Shown here piece after piece: positions 33,146 to 43,774 of a stretch of DNA of 64,000 nucleotides (the first letter of the stretch is position 1; each line of letters starts with the position of its first letter). Both the position numbers and the translations under genes were made by a program. Source of the stretch: Anaspis maculata. Taxonomy: Eukaryota; Arthropoda; Insecta; Coleoptera; Scraptiidae. The DNA lies in contig OX421962.1 of the NCBI GenBank assembly GCA_949128115.1, positions 98,982,836-99,046,835 of the forward strand. The letters are read 5' to 3'. Under the pieces are notes generated by a model that did not search any database, had not been told where the DNA came from, and was given only the letters and a program-made list of their open reading frames with translations.

Positions 33146-35614
33146 TGCAAATTGGTTGTTGGCGCCTCCACCAAATGTCAACTGCTTCAAAGTTTATTTG
33201 CGATAGAGAATGGGTAGTATCCAGAGTCGTGACAGGAGAGCAGATTTATGAATGACGAGAACCTTTTCACAGCCAAAATGACCGCCAAACATTCTTTCTC
33301 CATACACTACTGTGAGTGCTTGATTTATTTAAAACGGCTGTTTGGTGCAGCAGACAACCGCACTTGTCTATCTTTTGCTGCGGATTGGGCGAATATTGCT
33401 ACCAAACCTATATCATCCTCAACAAACTGGTCATCACCAGAAGAAACGTGGAATTATTTCACATAAAATAAAATTTCGCGATTATTTTCAACATTTTGTT
33501 TAAAAACTTCGAGGTTTTTAATGTCTAGCGACTGGCGAGGTGACTCAGTCATTTCTAGAGCTAGACCTTTTTTTTTCGTGTTGATCGAAAAACGTGTAGT
33601 TATCTCGAGTTTTGTTCAAAATGGAGGCATATGGCATATATTGAGTAACGAATGTGTGCTCGGATGACAAAACGTAACTTACCTGACTGCATTCATAGCC
33701 ATTAGCTCGGAAGCCGTTTGAAAATGGGTGTAAATTGTAACTGGCCACTTTCGTAAGATTAGAGAAACGTATTAGTTAATTTTCTGAGATATTTTTTCTA
33801 CACAGACACGCCCTTTTCAATTAACACGACAGTATATTATGTCTGCATGGTAGTTTTTGTGGTGAATCTGCGAAAACGCGTCCGTTTAATTTGAAAAGTG
33901 CAGCTTTTTGCTTTCGAAAGCACAGCATATTTTACAACTACCGTTAAAAATTCAGCTGATGATGCAGGAGCATTTTGCACCATTATAACGAATAAAGAGC
34001 GGCTACGTGCGATATCGCCTTGAAGATTTACCGGAATTGGTTTCATCTTCGGCATCATGCAAGCGGCACAAACACTGCCGATTTCTTAAATGCGTTTTTC
34101 CTTTTATGTCGCCGCTCCAGCCCGGAAAGGTTCTCTTCCATTCTCGCCGGATAATACAGTCCACAAAAGAATGTTCGAATAGTGGCGCGCGCGCCAAAAA
34201 AAGGAAATATAATATTTCCAAATAAGCTACTTACTCCAACGTTGACTCTCTTTTGTGTAACAACTTCTGCCAATAATCGCATTCGATGGGCTAATTCAAT
34301 TTTTGTCCTCTCCAACTCGCGGAAACTTTGCTTTCAGACGGTCGGACGCGGCCCTTTCAGTGGAATCCTCGCACATAGCACGTCGCATAGAGAAATATAT
34401 TTCGAATTTAATTGTCGACACTGGGAGCGACACCCGTCCCGATGACGGCGACGACAACTCGGAGCAACTTTCGAGCCGTTTGTTTAGGGTTATATTAAAA
34501 GTTACACCGACGACCGTGCTTTTGTCAAATACAAAACTTTGAGCGTGAATGGGAAACCTTTATCAAGGAAGAATAACCGAAATTAGTGCCTCTCAAGAAA
34601 CATCTTGGCGTGTACTTGTTTCGAAGTTCTTTCTCATTAACGTCCGTCATCAAGCTCGGTGATGCGATAGGGCAGAGGGCAGAGGTCACAAAACGAGAGA
34701 CGTGCACTTTATGTATCCTCTTAGGCCAAACATCATATTCTGAACTTTCGGCGTGGTATACGGAAAAGTAAACTCCCACACAGGAAAATTCCTCGCAAGT
34801 ACGGCAATAAACCGCAGGCTAGTTTGCTCTGCATACACGCTCATTGAAGTGGTGCAGCAAACTCAATTTTTGTTTTGAATTGCATCGTTTCGCCTTGACT
34901 GATATATTTTTAATAAATAAATGTGAAATAAATCACGTTGTGTCCGCCTCGCTCGCGCTTGCTTTCCAAATAAACCGGAATCCAATTTCAGTTTTGCTTT
35001 GGCACAAAACTCTAATTTGTATTCCGATGGAATATTTGAATAAGCCACTCTTGTTTAAGCTTCTGTATAGTTTTGTGTCACAACTGATTAGCCGCGGTTT
35101 GCCTCTCCAAGTTTCGATATTGTTGGTTTGTTTGATTGGGATGGGGATTTGTTCAAAGTTTTGAAACAAAGTTTCTGAGAAGTTGATTAAATTTTTTTGC
35201 CGTTCTATTATTTTTAATATTTGCACACCAAAGGCCTACTCCTACCTACTCGCGTGAGCAGATGTTTGTAGAACTTTGTGAGAGCCCTAGAACATTTCAA
35301 GTATTCTGTGAAAAGTCATACCCTCAACTATTCGTCAGATTCAGCGACTGTTACTGTTACGACACAAAGGTAGATAATTGGGGTTCCCAGTTTCTCGTTG
35401 TCTTTTTATGCCTGGACGTCATGCGTGAAGGCGCATCGCCAAGGTCATGTTTTGGCATACGACGTTTCGTTTTTTACTCCATAGTTCCTTCGTAACCTAT
35501 TGCGCTCGATAATTGTTGAAACAAGTTCCCGGGTTTCTTTTCCCAAATACAGTAAGATCAAAAACTTTCCTCCTCTAGGTAGGCTGTGGTCTGGTCATTG
35601 GCAGGCAAACTTGG
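33146..35614. other. Unassigned, probably unique sequence
   Basis: No further Gypsy domains after 33145. A G/C-mixed stretch at 34000-34800 resembles the other unique tracts. None of the open frames (for example 34055-34315 minus, 34844-35164 plus) shows a family motif. Confidence 0.35.
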
Positions 35615-36520
35615 TATACTAGATTCACTTGTACCGTGATTCTAGTCGGCTGTGAGATTTTGTTTCTAAGTTTTCAAATGTGAAATAAAGAAAATCCCCA
35701 AAACTTTGCAGTTGGCTGCTCTGGCTGGACCAGTTTTGAAACACATTTTTTGCGTATTTCCCCTGCAGATAGCCGGAATATTTTTGCGGCACGTGATACC
35801 TGACGCTTTTTTCCATTTTATTGGGAAATGTAGCAATTTTTTGACCTGTTTTTAATTTTCGCCAATAAACAAATAAATCAAAAGAGCCTTGACATTTGAT
35901 AGTTGTCAAAAATATTTATAATCTCTCGAAGCCGGTTAAACTTTCGATGGTTCAAATTGAAGAGTATACAATGCCCTTCGTCAAAAAAAACGGCCCCATG
36001 CAATCATCAACCCTTTCGCCTCTTCCAGTCAGAAAAAAAGCCAAACCCTGAATAATTATAGGCGATACAAGGATCGCCGTGCAGTCTGTGATTGGCAGAA
36101 GAATTTACGTGTAAAAAGTAAATTGAACCAAATTTCAAAAAACCAAGCCGTTCAAAGTTGCGTATTGGACCGAAATTGATGTAAGTACCTTCAATTTGCT
36201 ATTTGCTTTCGTTTTGGGGCTTACCGGGACAAGTTTTTGTCGACCCTGAATGGGCCGCCGTCAAGATGACTTAGATTTGCTGCCGCCCCGTGCTCTTTAG
36301 GTGTCTACATGATGGTAACACAGCTCTGCGTCCCCCTAGTCGCACGTCCACTTATGACCAGGTCAGCTTTCCTAAGATTTTAATATCAATTTGATGAGGA
36401 ATATAACTTTATTTCCAGAGAAGTCAGTTTCACACCAGGTGAAAAGGCGGCAAGCCTACAATGCTGAAGTAGAAAATTTGCCCAGCCAACTAGAGTCACA
36501 GTACAAGTGAACCCACTATA
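35615..36520. mobile_element. TIR element family X, copy 2
   Basis: The left end TATACTAGATTCACTTGTAC and the right end, in reverse complement TATAGTGGGTTCACTTGTAC, match the ends of 29009-29779. The subterminal block GGCTGTGAGATTTTG.TTCTAAG is also shared with the right end of copy 1. A second element (36523-37386) has inserted at its right edge: the TSD of that element includes the last bases of this one. Confidence 0.72.
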
Positions 36521-36707
36521 CCCTAGGAGGATAGAATATTAGGGAGGGAAGGTTAGCCAGCTTGTGGACGGACAAAGCTGTCGCCGGGAGACGAAAGGGG
36601 ATTGCATGAAGTACGCCCAGTAACCGTATCAAGTCACCAGTGCAACTTGACATTTGTGATTGCGATTTGATGGAATTGACATTCGTAAATAAACATAATT
36701 TAAGGTT

Positions 36708-36911
36708 ATGAGTTGTGGCTGCTGTGCAGGGCTGTGCTTGTTCAGATTTTTGGCTGTTATCTTATCTAAAAGACCGACAGGATCAGTTTTAGAAGACGTG
36801 TTGGAAGACATGCTGCGGCATACAACGTGTAAAAGTGATGATCCCCGCATTGGAGGCATTGAAATGGACGTCATTTTGCAAGGTATGTTGATGGGTGTCA
36901 TGAGATCGTAA
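36708..36911 (+). CDS. Small Cys-rich ORF, left-arm copy (67 aa), unknown
   Basis: It starts MSCGCCAGLCLF and contains KRPTGSV, EDVL, DMLRHTT, KSD, PRIG and DVIL blocks shared with the right-arm copy. I do not recognise the family. Over the 57 shared codons I count about 17 amino-acid-changing differences against about 3 silent ones. That pattern does not support purifying selection and suggests neutral decay or a non-coding origin. No RNA or splice evidence is visible. It could be a fragment of a host gene captured before the arm was duplicated. Confidence 0.3.
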   Translation: MSCGCCAGLCLFRFLAVILSKRPTGSVLEDVLEDMLRHTTCKSDDPRIGGIEMDVILQGMLMGVMRS

Positions 36912-36953
36912 TTTTTGAGTTTGTGAAACATTTTTCATTCTCTATAGACCATG

Positions 36954-37223
36954 TCATATCCTAGGGGATGCAGGGAGCAGGGATCGCAGGGAGTTCCTAT
37001 GCGCCAACTCAATAAACACGCATCGATGCAGATATTGGCCAACACACTTCAAAAGAATGACATCGAATGCAATGCTTCCAATGCGGGGATAATCACTTTT
37101 AAACGTCGTATGCCGCAGCATGTCTTTCAACACGTCTTCAAAAACTGATCCTGTCGGTCTTTTAGGTGGAATAACAGACAAAAGTCCGAAGAAGCACAGC
37201 ACTTCACAGCAGTCACATTTCAT
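36954..37223 (-). CDS. Small Cys-rich ORF, right-arm copy (89 aa), unknown
   Basis: It starts MKCDCCEVLCFFGLL and shares KRPTGSV, EDVL, DMLRHTT, KSD, PRIG and DVIL with the left-arm copy. It then runs on through the loop (ending LPASPRI) where the left copy diverges and stops. The upstream context is also shared (CATAATTTGAGGTT before the ATG, against CATAATTTAAGGTT). The evidence against selection is the same as for the left copy. Length and start are those of the longest open frame only. Confidence 0.3.
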   Translation of the reverse strand: MKCDCCEVLCFFGLLSVIPPKRPTGSVFEDVLKDMLRHTTFKSDYPRIGSIAFDVILLKCVGQYLHRCVFIELAHRNSLRSLLPASPRI

Positions 37224-37394
37224 AACCTCAAATTATGTTTATTTACAAATGTCATTTCCATCAAATCGCAGTCACTAATGTCAAGTTGCACTGGTGACTC
37301 GATACGGTTACTGGGCGTAGTTGATTACCCCGCATGGCTACACTTTAATTGGCGTATGTTCCCCCCTTACTATTCTATCCTCCTAGACTATACC

Positions 37395-38139
37395 AGATTC
37401 TTCTCAGAGAGGATGAATCAACAAGTGTTACAAATGAACAAAGTTTGAAACCACACCTGACTTTATTGCCTGTAGATTTATACCGCTGATTTGATTAATT
37501 GAGCCCTAGTTACCTCATTTGAATTGACTTTCAATTACATTGTCTAAAATTGTGCTGAATTCATCTGACAATAAGAAATTATTCAAGTCAATTCACACTC
37601 ACTTTCTGAATCAAACATACATCATAATTGCGTGATAATATTCTCGCCTGATGAATCACCTCTGAACTGAACCCTTATTTCCCAATTCCTCCCAGATCTA
37701 CCTGGACAAGACTGTTACGATACGCTGTATGATTTTTCCGAACGAACAGCTTTTTTTTAAGGAAGATGACGCCGAGAAAGAAAAATGACTAACAACAAAC
37801 GAAATGACGCACGCGGAAGTGTATTCCTTGAAGAAGGCACAAGGAGAAATGTTAAAAGATCGAGTTGTGGATTTGCGAAAGCGAAGAACAATAAAATGTT
37901 CAAGGAAAATTTGCAGTTCATCATCAATCATCGACCTTGATAGAGTACAGCGCACTGGAGGACGACCGGAGAGTAGGGCGAAGCGAGAATTTTTTTCGGG
38001 GAAATTGAAAAGAGATTACCGTACAAGAGTTGCCTCTTGCCATCCAAAATAACATCCCAAAAGGCCATTATTAACAAACAAGTTTTCGAGGTTACCCCGA
38101 GGCCTCGAAATTTCATCATTGAAAGCATAAGCTACAGTG
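37395..38139. other. Unassigned; possible degraded LINE upstream part
   Basis: A Lys/Arg-rich frame (37804-38052, +) has no recognisable RT motif. It lies just upstream of a LINE-like 3' end, so it could be decayed LINE sequence, but I cannot show that. Confidence 0.3.
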
Positions 38140-38458
38140 TAGGCAGCGTATCTTCACTCGACTTTTTTACTTATTCACGCAGAAGTGACCGGATAGTGAG
38201 GCCTACCAGACAAGGAGTTCATTTTCGACTCAAGTATCATCCTTCTTTTCGGATCTGGGAAGCGATCAGGAAGCGGGGATCTTTTGGCCGGGAAGCGAGA
38301 AAGCTGCTGGGGAGAGGTTCATTCTACAGCATCAACGACTTCTTAAGAGCTGATTTGAACACTTAAATATAATATATTTGTAACGTTGTGTAATTTGTGA
38401 ATTTATGTTTCTTGTTATGCAGTTTGGGACATGTTGTTATGCGCCTTGACAATCAATA
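38140..38458 (+). pseudogene. LINE reverse transcriptase 3'-end fragment
   Basis: The frame ending at 38366 reads DFFTYSRRSDRI, then RKLLGRGSFYSINDFL before its stop. This matches the C-terminal layout of the intact LINE ORF at 53942-55123 (DYFTRNRKNLKIP ... GCFYSIDEY). After the stop, about 90 nt of AT-rich 3' UTR lead to CAATCAATAAAATTC, a LINE-like tail. Only the last third of an RT is left. Confidence 0.5.
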
Positions 38459-38818
38459 AAATTCATCTTTATTTTTATCCAACAGATGGAGAGCTTGTTA
38501 CGTTCGGATTCTCGCACGAACGGTGGTTCGCTTTAATGCACACCATCAGTTGCGCGTGCGCCATTTCCTGGTTACTTCTTGTAAGACCTAGGAGTTTTGC
38601 TGTTGCCACCACCCGTTCCACGTGTGACGTGCAGGCTCGTGTTTTTTAGTAAGTTTTTCGGCGATAAGCGCAAGCTATATAAATCGTTCAAGCGGGAAAC
38701 TCGTTCTTTGCTGTCGCCGAATTTGTACCGATAATGCTGCACGAGTAGAAAACGGCCGCCGGCCGTTTCGGCTCATCTTCTACAGGGGCCCTTTTCCGGC
38801 GCTTTTACCCATCTTCCA
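38459..38818. other. Unassigned spacer
   Basis: No gene recognised. Contains GGCCGCCGGCCGTTTCGGC, a short GC-rich palindrome at about 38753-38771. Confidence 0.35.
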
Positions 38819-39010
38819 TCGCTATTTTCCACGTTCCACCGCCGCTGAAGTTTCCACCGCCGCCGCTATCGCTATTTCCCATGTTTCACCGTCGCTGGAG
38901 TTTTTACCGCCGCCGGCTATCGCTATTTTACACGTTCCACTGCCGCTGGAGTTTCCACTGCCGCCGGCTATCGACGTTTTTCACGTTCCATCGCCGCTGT
39001 AAGTTCCCCC
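38819..39010. repeat. 51-bp minisatellite, about 3.8 units
   Basis: Units begin at 38819, 38869, 38920 and 38971 with TCGCTATTT or a variant. They contain CACGTTCCACYGCCGCTG, then GAGTTTCCACCGCCGCC and GGCTA. The unit length of 51 is a multiple of three, so it stays open in several frames and creates an apparent Phe/His/Arg-rich peptide (MFHRRWSFYRRRL); this is repeat, not gene. Confidence 0.8.
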
Positions 39011-39544
39011 GCCAGCCGTGCTCGCTGCCGAACTTACGCCGCCACTTGCATCGTCGGCTACGAATCAAAGTTGAGTGGTTTCATTAGTTATCGATGGGCC
39101 AAACTTCCCGCCTCGGCGAGAATTCAAAGAGCTGGTGAGCGCTTGTGTCAATAGAGACAAGAATTGCAACCGGTACCAAAACGTTAATGAACGGACTGTC
39201 AATGCCATAACCTAGCAAAATCGGAGCTGAAACGCGTCTGGATATTTCTTGCGTGTTCTAGTGTTCAATTTATGTGTAATTGTCTATCCTCGCCACTGAA
39301 GTATTGAGTCAGTGTTATTTATCCACCATTTTGCCACGCGTTGTGTATGTGCTGATCTGTTTCTGTTGTCTGTCCCCCCGGTCCACGGCCCCGACAGTAA
39401 AGAGTTCCTCAGGCCAACATTACCAGACGTCGGCCGAAGCTACGTCAGGCCTGGGCGCCCTGTCATTTTGAATTACCGACAACTCTCCGGCTGAGCTAGC
39501 GGAACTTCCGGGAATCACGGGCCGACGCCAGGAGCATCCGGATC
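39011..39544. other. Unassigned sequence left of the satellite element
   Basis: G/C-richer than average near 39370-39540. No gene recognised. The right end (GACGCCAGGAGCATCCGGATC) is the outer part of the inverted minisatellite terminus described next. Confidence 0.35.
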
Positions 39545-39800
39545 TAGGAAAAAACATCGCTGGAAAAAACATAGCCGGAAAAAACATAGCGGAGAAAACA
39601 TAGCATGGAAAAAACATCGCAGGGAGGAAACATAGCATGGAAAAAACATAGCAGGATAAAACATAGCACGGAATAAACATCGCACGGAATAAATATCGCG
39701 GAAAAAACATAGCAGGGAGAAAACATAGCATGGAAAAAACATAGCAGGATAAAACATCGCACGGAATAAATATCGCGGAAAAAACATAGCAGGAGAGAAC
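39545..39800. repeat. Minisatellite, 14-19 bp units (GGAAAAAACATAGCA)
   Basis: About 16 degenerate units: GGAAAAAACATAGCA, GGATAAAACATAGCAC, GGAATAAACATCGCAC, GGAGAAAACATAGCAT. They produce overlapping minus-strand frames rich in AMFFPCYVFS. These are repeat translations, not proteins. Confidence 0.88.
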
Positions 39801-40276
39801 GGTGCTAGGACAATTCTTCGCAAGCATTGCGCCCGCGCATACTTTAAGACACAAGGGGGCTAGCGGGGCTCAAATAGACACAATGTAGACACAAGACTAG
39901 ATAGGGCTTCGAATAACACAAAAAGGCATGATGGGCTCAATGGGGCTCCAAACGACATTAGGAGACACAAGGGTGCTCAGCAGGGCCTAAACCACTACAC
40001 TGTAGACCAAGAGAGGATAAGGCTGTAAATATCGAAAGAAGGACTAATAGGGCTCACTAGGGCTCCGATCAACACATGAAGACACACAGGAGCTGACTAG
40101 AGCTCCGCAACAAAGACGGGTTGGAAAGGGGCTCAACAGGGCTACAAATAACACAGTAAGACACAGGGGGGCCTGATAGGGCTATGAGAAACCTGGAAAG
40201 GCACAAGAGAGCTTTCTAAGATGCCAGAAATGTCAAGAGGTCAGAAGGGGGTCACCGGGGCCCCAAACCATAATTG

Positions 40277-40627
40277 TAATAATAATAATAATAATAATAA
40301 TAATTTATTGAATCATCTACAGGAAATATCCTATTTACAAGATGATGAACAAAAAATAGTGAACAACATAATTGTGTATAAAGCAATGAAACAATACAAA
40401 ACTGGAAGACTTCACAATTAAAAAAAAAAAAACAAAGATCTATGGGCTATCGATACAGACAGTTGAAAATTTCTCGGATAGATGGTATAGTCGCGTTGAA
40501 AATGTCACATCCTTCCTCGATGTCGGAGTAGCTGCGTATCATCTTATAGAGAGGGGAGGACATCAGCACATTCGTTCTCGCGTGTGGCAGGTGGAACAGT
40601 TGACGACAGCGAGACCCCTGCCTAGGA
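40277..40627 (-). mobile_element. 5'-truncated LINE 3' end in the satellite, minus strand
   Basis: On the minus strand the first part encodes an RT C-terminus (LPHARTNVLMSSPLYKMIR, then DIFNATIPSIREIF) with a stop at about 40447. An A/T-rich 3' UTR follows, then GATTCAATAAA and a (TTA)n tail, which appears on the plus strand as (TAA)n at 40277-40305. AATTG flanks both sides (40272-40276, 40628-40632). The satellite phrase it interrupts (CGATAATTGAAGACACAAGG) is intact elsewhere, so the insertion point is clear. Confidence 0.78.
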
Positions 40628-42097
40628 AATTGTGGAAACAAGGGGGCTCATTAGGGCTCCAAACGATACTTGAAGATACAAGGGAGCTCAGCAGGGTTTG
40701 AAACGCTTCAATGTAGATATAAGGGAGGATAAGATTCTTATAATTGCAAGAAGGCCTGGCGAGGCCCACTAGGGCTCCAAATGAAACTTTGAGACACAAA
40801 GAGAGCTCGGGGAGCCCTGTAGAACTTCGACCAACACATAAAGACTCATAGGAGCCAACTAGAGCTTCGAAAACTAGCACAATGTAAAAAGGGGCTCAGC
40901 AGAGCTATAAATGAAACATTAAGACACAGGGGGGCCACATCGGCCTCTGAAAACATGATAAGGCACAAAGGAGCTGCTAAGATTCCGGAAACTTCGAGAA
41001 ATCTGAAGAAGGTCACCTGGTCTGCAAACGATAATTGAAGACACAAGGGGGCTCAATAGGGCTTCAAACGATACTTAAAGATACAAAGGGGCTTAGTAGA
41101 GCTTGAAACGCTTCGATGTAGACACAAGAGAGGAGAGGCCTCTATAAATCGGACGAAGGCCTGGCGGGCTCACTGGGGCTCCAAATGACACTTAGAGACA
41201 TGAGGTGGCCCCGTAGAACTTTGACCAACACATAAAGACTGACAGGAGCTAGCTAGAGCTTGAAAAAAGGAGCTTAGCAGGGCTACAAATGAAACATAAA
41301 GACACAGAGGGGGGCCACATACGGCTCTGAAAAACTCAATAAGGCACAAAGGAGCTTTCTAAGATTCCAGAAACATCGAGAAATCAGAAGGGGGTCACCT
41401 GGTCTGCAAACGATAATTTGGAGACACAAGGGGCTCAATAGGGCTCCAAACGATCCTTGAAGATACTTGAAGAGCTTGAAAAACTCACACATTGAAAAAA
41501 GGGGCTCAGCAGGGCTACAAATGAAAAGTAAAGATACAGGGGGGGCACATAGGGCTCTGAAAAACTTGATAAGGCACAAAGGAGCTTCTTTAAGATTCCA
41601 GAAATATCAAGAAATCAGAAGGGGATCACCCGGTCTGCAAACGATAATTGAAGACACAAGGAGGCTCAATAGGGCCCCAAACGATACTTGAAGATACAAG
41701 AGGGCTCAGTGGGGCTTGAAACGCTTCAATGTAGACACAAGAGAGGAGAGGCCTCTCAAAATCGGACGAAGGCCTGGCGGGGCTCACTGGAGCTCCAAAT
41801 GGCACTTGGAGACATGAGGTGGCCCCGTAGAACTTTGACCAACACATAAAGACTAACAGGAGCTAACTAGAGTTGAAAAAAGGGGCTTAGCAGGGCTGCA
41901 AATGAAACATAAAGACACAGAGGGGGGCCACATACGGCTCTGAAAAACTCAATAAGGCACAAAGGAGCTTTCTAAGATTCCAGAAACATCGAGGAATCAG
42001 AAGGGAGGCACCTGGTCTGAAAACGATAATTGAAGATACAAGGGGGCTCAATAGGGCTCCAAAAATACTTCAAGATACAAAGGAGCTCAGTAGGGCT

Positions 42098-42617
42098 TGA
42101 AACGCTCCAGTGTAGACACAAGAGAGGAGAGGCCTCTGAAAATCGAGCGAATGCCTGGCGGGGCTCACTGGGGCTCCAAATGACACTTGGGGACACGAGG
42201 GGGCCCGTAGAACTTTGATAAACACATTAAGACTAACAGGAGTTAACTAGAGCTGATGAAACTGACACATTATAAAATGCTGCAAACGATAATTGAATAC
42301 ATAAGAGGGCCCAATAGGGCACCAAACGATACTTGAAGATACAAGGAGGCTCATAGAGCTTGAAACGCTCCAGTGTAGACACAAGAGAGGAGAGGCCTCT
42401 GAAAATCGAGCGAATGCCTGGCGGGGCTCACTGGGGCTCCAAATGACACTTGGGGACACGAGGGGGCCCGTAGAACTTTGATAAACACATTAAGACTAAC
42501 AGGAGTTAACTAGAGCTGATGAAACTGACACATTATAAAATGCTGCAAACGATAATTGAATACATAAGGGGGCCCAATAGGGCACCAAACGATACTTGAA
42601 GATACAAGGAGGCTCAT
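42098..42617. repeat. 260-bp near-identical tandem duplication in the satellite
   Basis: 42098-42357 and 42358-42617 are almost the same base for base, including the rare phrases GCTGATGAAACTGACACATT and TACATAAGRGGGCCCAATAG. Other satellite units differ at many positions, so this is the most recent amplification step. Confidence 0.85.
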
Positions 42618-42676
42618 AGAGCTTGAAACGCTTCAATGTAGACACAAGAGAGGAGAGGCCTCTCAAGATCGGAATA

Positions 42677-43030
42677 TAGAGGAGCTTGTGGTGTGGTTAG
42701 TTAGCGCGTTCGACTGCCACTCCAGAGGTCGCGGGTTCGATCTCCGCCGGGGACGGATTTTCGGCCTCGAAAAACAAGCTCCTTGGTTTAGTTGGAATGC
42801 TTGCTAAATGCAAGACGCGCCGTGTGTCGCATAGCACGTAAAATACGAACGATGGTGCCGACCCCATGCGATGTTGGTGGTCGTTAAAAATCCCTACCCT
42901 GTGTTGGAACACACAGGGGTTCGGCAAAATTTCCGGTATAGTGGAGGAAAGCATTCACCGGCGTCGGTGTTAGGCCTCGTTGCGGAAATAGGCCGACGTT
43001 AAATAAACAAATAAAAAAAAAAAAAAAAAA
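42677..43030 (+). mobile_element. tRNA-derived SINE with poly(A) tail and TSD
   Basis: The head has a pol III promoter: an A-box-like GTGGTTAGTTAGCGCG at about 42692 and a B box GGGTTCGATCTCC at 42732-42744, spaced as in a tRNA. A tRNA-unrelated body follows, then ATAAACAAATAAAA and a poly(A) tail ending at 43030. The target duplication GATCGGAATA occurs at 42667-42676 and 43031-43040 (extendable by AA). Length 354 bp. It sits inside one satellite unit and is intact at both ends, so it is a clean insertion. Confidence 0.9.
42690..42744 (+). promoter_or_regulatory. Internal pol III promoter (A and B boxes) of the SINE
   Basis: A-box-like GGTTAGTTAGCGC and B box GGTTCGATCTCC, about 30 bp apart. 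The B box departs slightly from the consensus GGTTCGANTCC by one extra base. Confidence 0.7.
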
Positions 43031-43774
43031 GATCGGAATAAAGGCCTGGCGGGGCTCACTGGGGGTCCAAATGACACTTGGGGACATAAGGGGGCCCCGT
43101 AGAACTTTGATCAACACATAAACACTAATAGGAGCTAACTAGGGCTTGAAAACTAACACATTGTGGAAAGGGGCTCAGCAGGGCTACAAATGCAACATGA
43201 AGACAAGGGGGCCTAAGAGGGCTCTGTGGAACTGTCCAAGGTATAAGGGCGAAGCAAATCCCTAAGATACCCAAGGGGATTCATAAAGATCCCAAACGAT
43301 ACCTTGTAGAGACAAGGGGGCTCAACAAGGCTTGAAACGCTACGTAAAAACCCAGTGGGGGATAGGGCTCTGAATATCACACTCACACTCGGCCTCATTA
43401 GAGCTCTGAAGTTTCCGGCGCGAAGAATTGTCCGGCGAAGAATTATCCGGTCACCGGAGAGAACATAGCATGGAAAAATCACAGCCAGGAAAAAACTCTG
43501 CTACAGACAGCCCCTATACTTATTTATGTCTTTGACTTGAACGACTCTCATAGGTACCTACTTGAATTTCACGACCCAAACATGATACCTTACCGTGTGT
43601 AGACTTCCATCATGCACATCATGCACGGCCAGACTTCTGATATATCCAGGCCTCCACCCCAGGCGGCCCTCATTCGTACATAGACCTGTACTGAAGACTT
43701 AATTTCCGCGTACTTGCGGTCATACTTGATTTTGATAGTTGGGAGACCACAGGAGATTTGGAAAAACACACCCT

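Larger units (their letters stand above)
36523..37386. mobile_element. Palindromic DNA element with 8-bp TSD carrying paired small ORFs
   Basis: It starts CTAGGAGGATAGAATA and ends with the inverse. The 8-bp flanks are identical: ACTATACC at 36515-36522 and 37387-37394. The arms (about 36523-36890 and 36960-37386) pair almost throughout, with anchors CGCCCAGTAACCGTATC, GTCACCAGTGCAACTTGACA, AAATAAACATAATTT, AAAAGACCGACAGGATCAG and GACATGCTGCGGCATAC. An 8-bp TSD suggests a hAT- or P-like element. The loop is only about 60-70 bp. Each arm contains one copy of the same short ORF, pointing inward. Confidence 0.85.
39838..43420. repeat. Complex satellite array (units of about 370-390 bp and sub-units)
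   Basis: Recurrent phrases are ACAAGGGGGCTCAATAGGG, CTCCAAACGATACTTGAAGA, GCTTGAAACGCTTCAATGTA, GACACAAGAGAGGAGAGGCC, GGCGGGGCTCACTGGGGCTC, GAACTTTGACCAACACATAA and GATAAGGCACAAAGGAGCT. GCTTGAAACGCT recurs at about 40698, 41101, 41716, 42096, 42358 and 42618. Unit size varies through internal deletions. The array is interrupted by a LINE 3' end (40277-40627) and a SINE (42677-43030). Confidence 0.85.

Noticed and set aside
33665..33700. Minus-strand GTCAG|GTAAGT as another recursive splice site
   Set aside because: No pyrimidine tract or branch-point-like sequence upstream.
38881..39087. Phe/His/Arg-rich frame
   Set aside because: Arises from the 51-bp minisatellite, whose length is a multiple of three.
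39420..39854. Overlapping long minus-strand frames rich in AMFFPCYVFS
   Set aside because: They are translations of the 15-bp minisatellite in several frames; no start context, splice sites or non-repeat sequence.
42690..42760. A true tRNA gene
   Set aside because: A and B boxes are present but the cloverleaf is poor and the block is joined to a body, poly(A) tail and TSD, so it is a SINE.
39838..43420. CRISPR-like array, because of regular repeats
   Set aside because: Units are long, contiguous and degenerate with no unique spacers, in a eukaryotic TE context.
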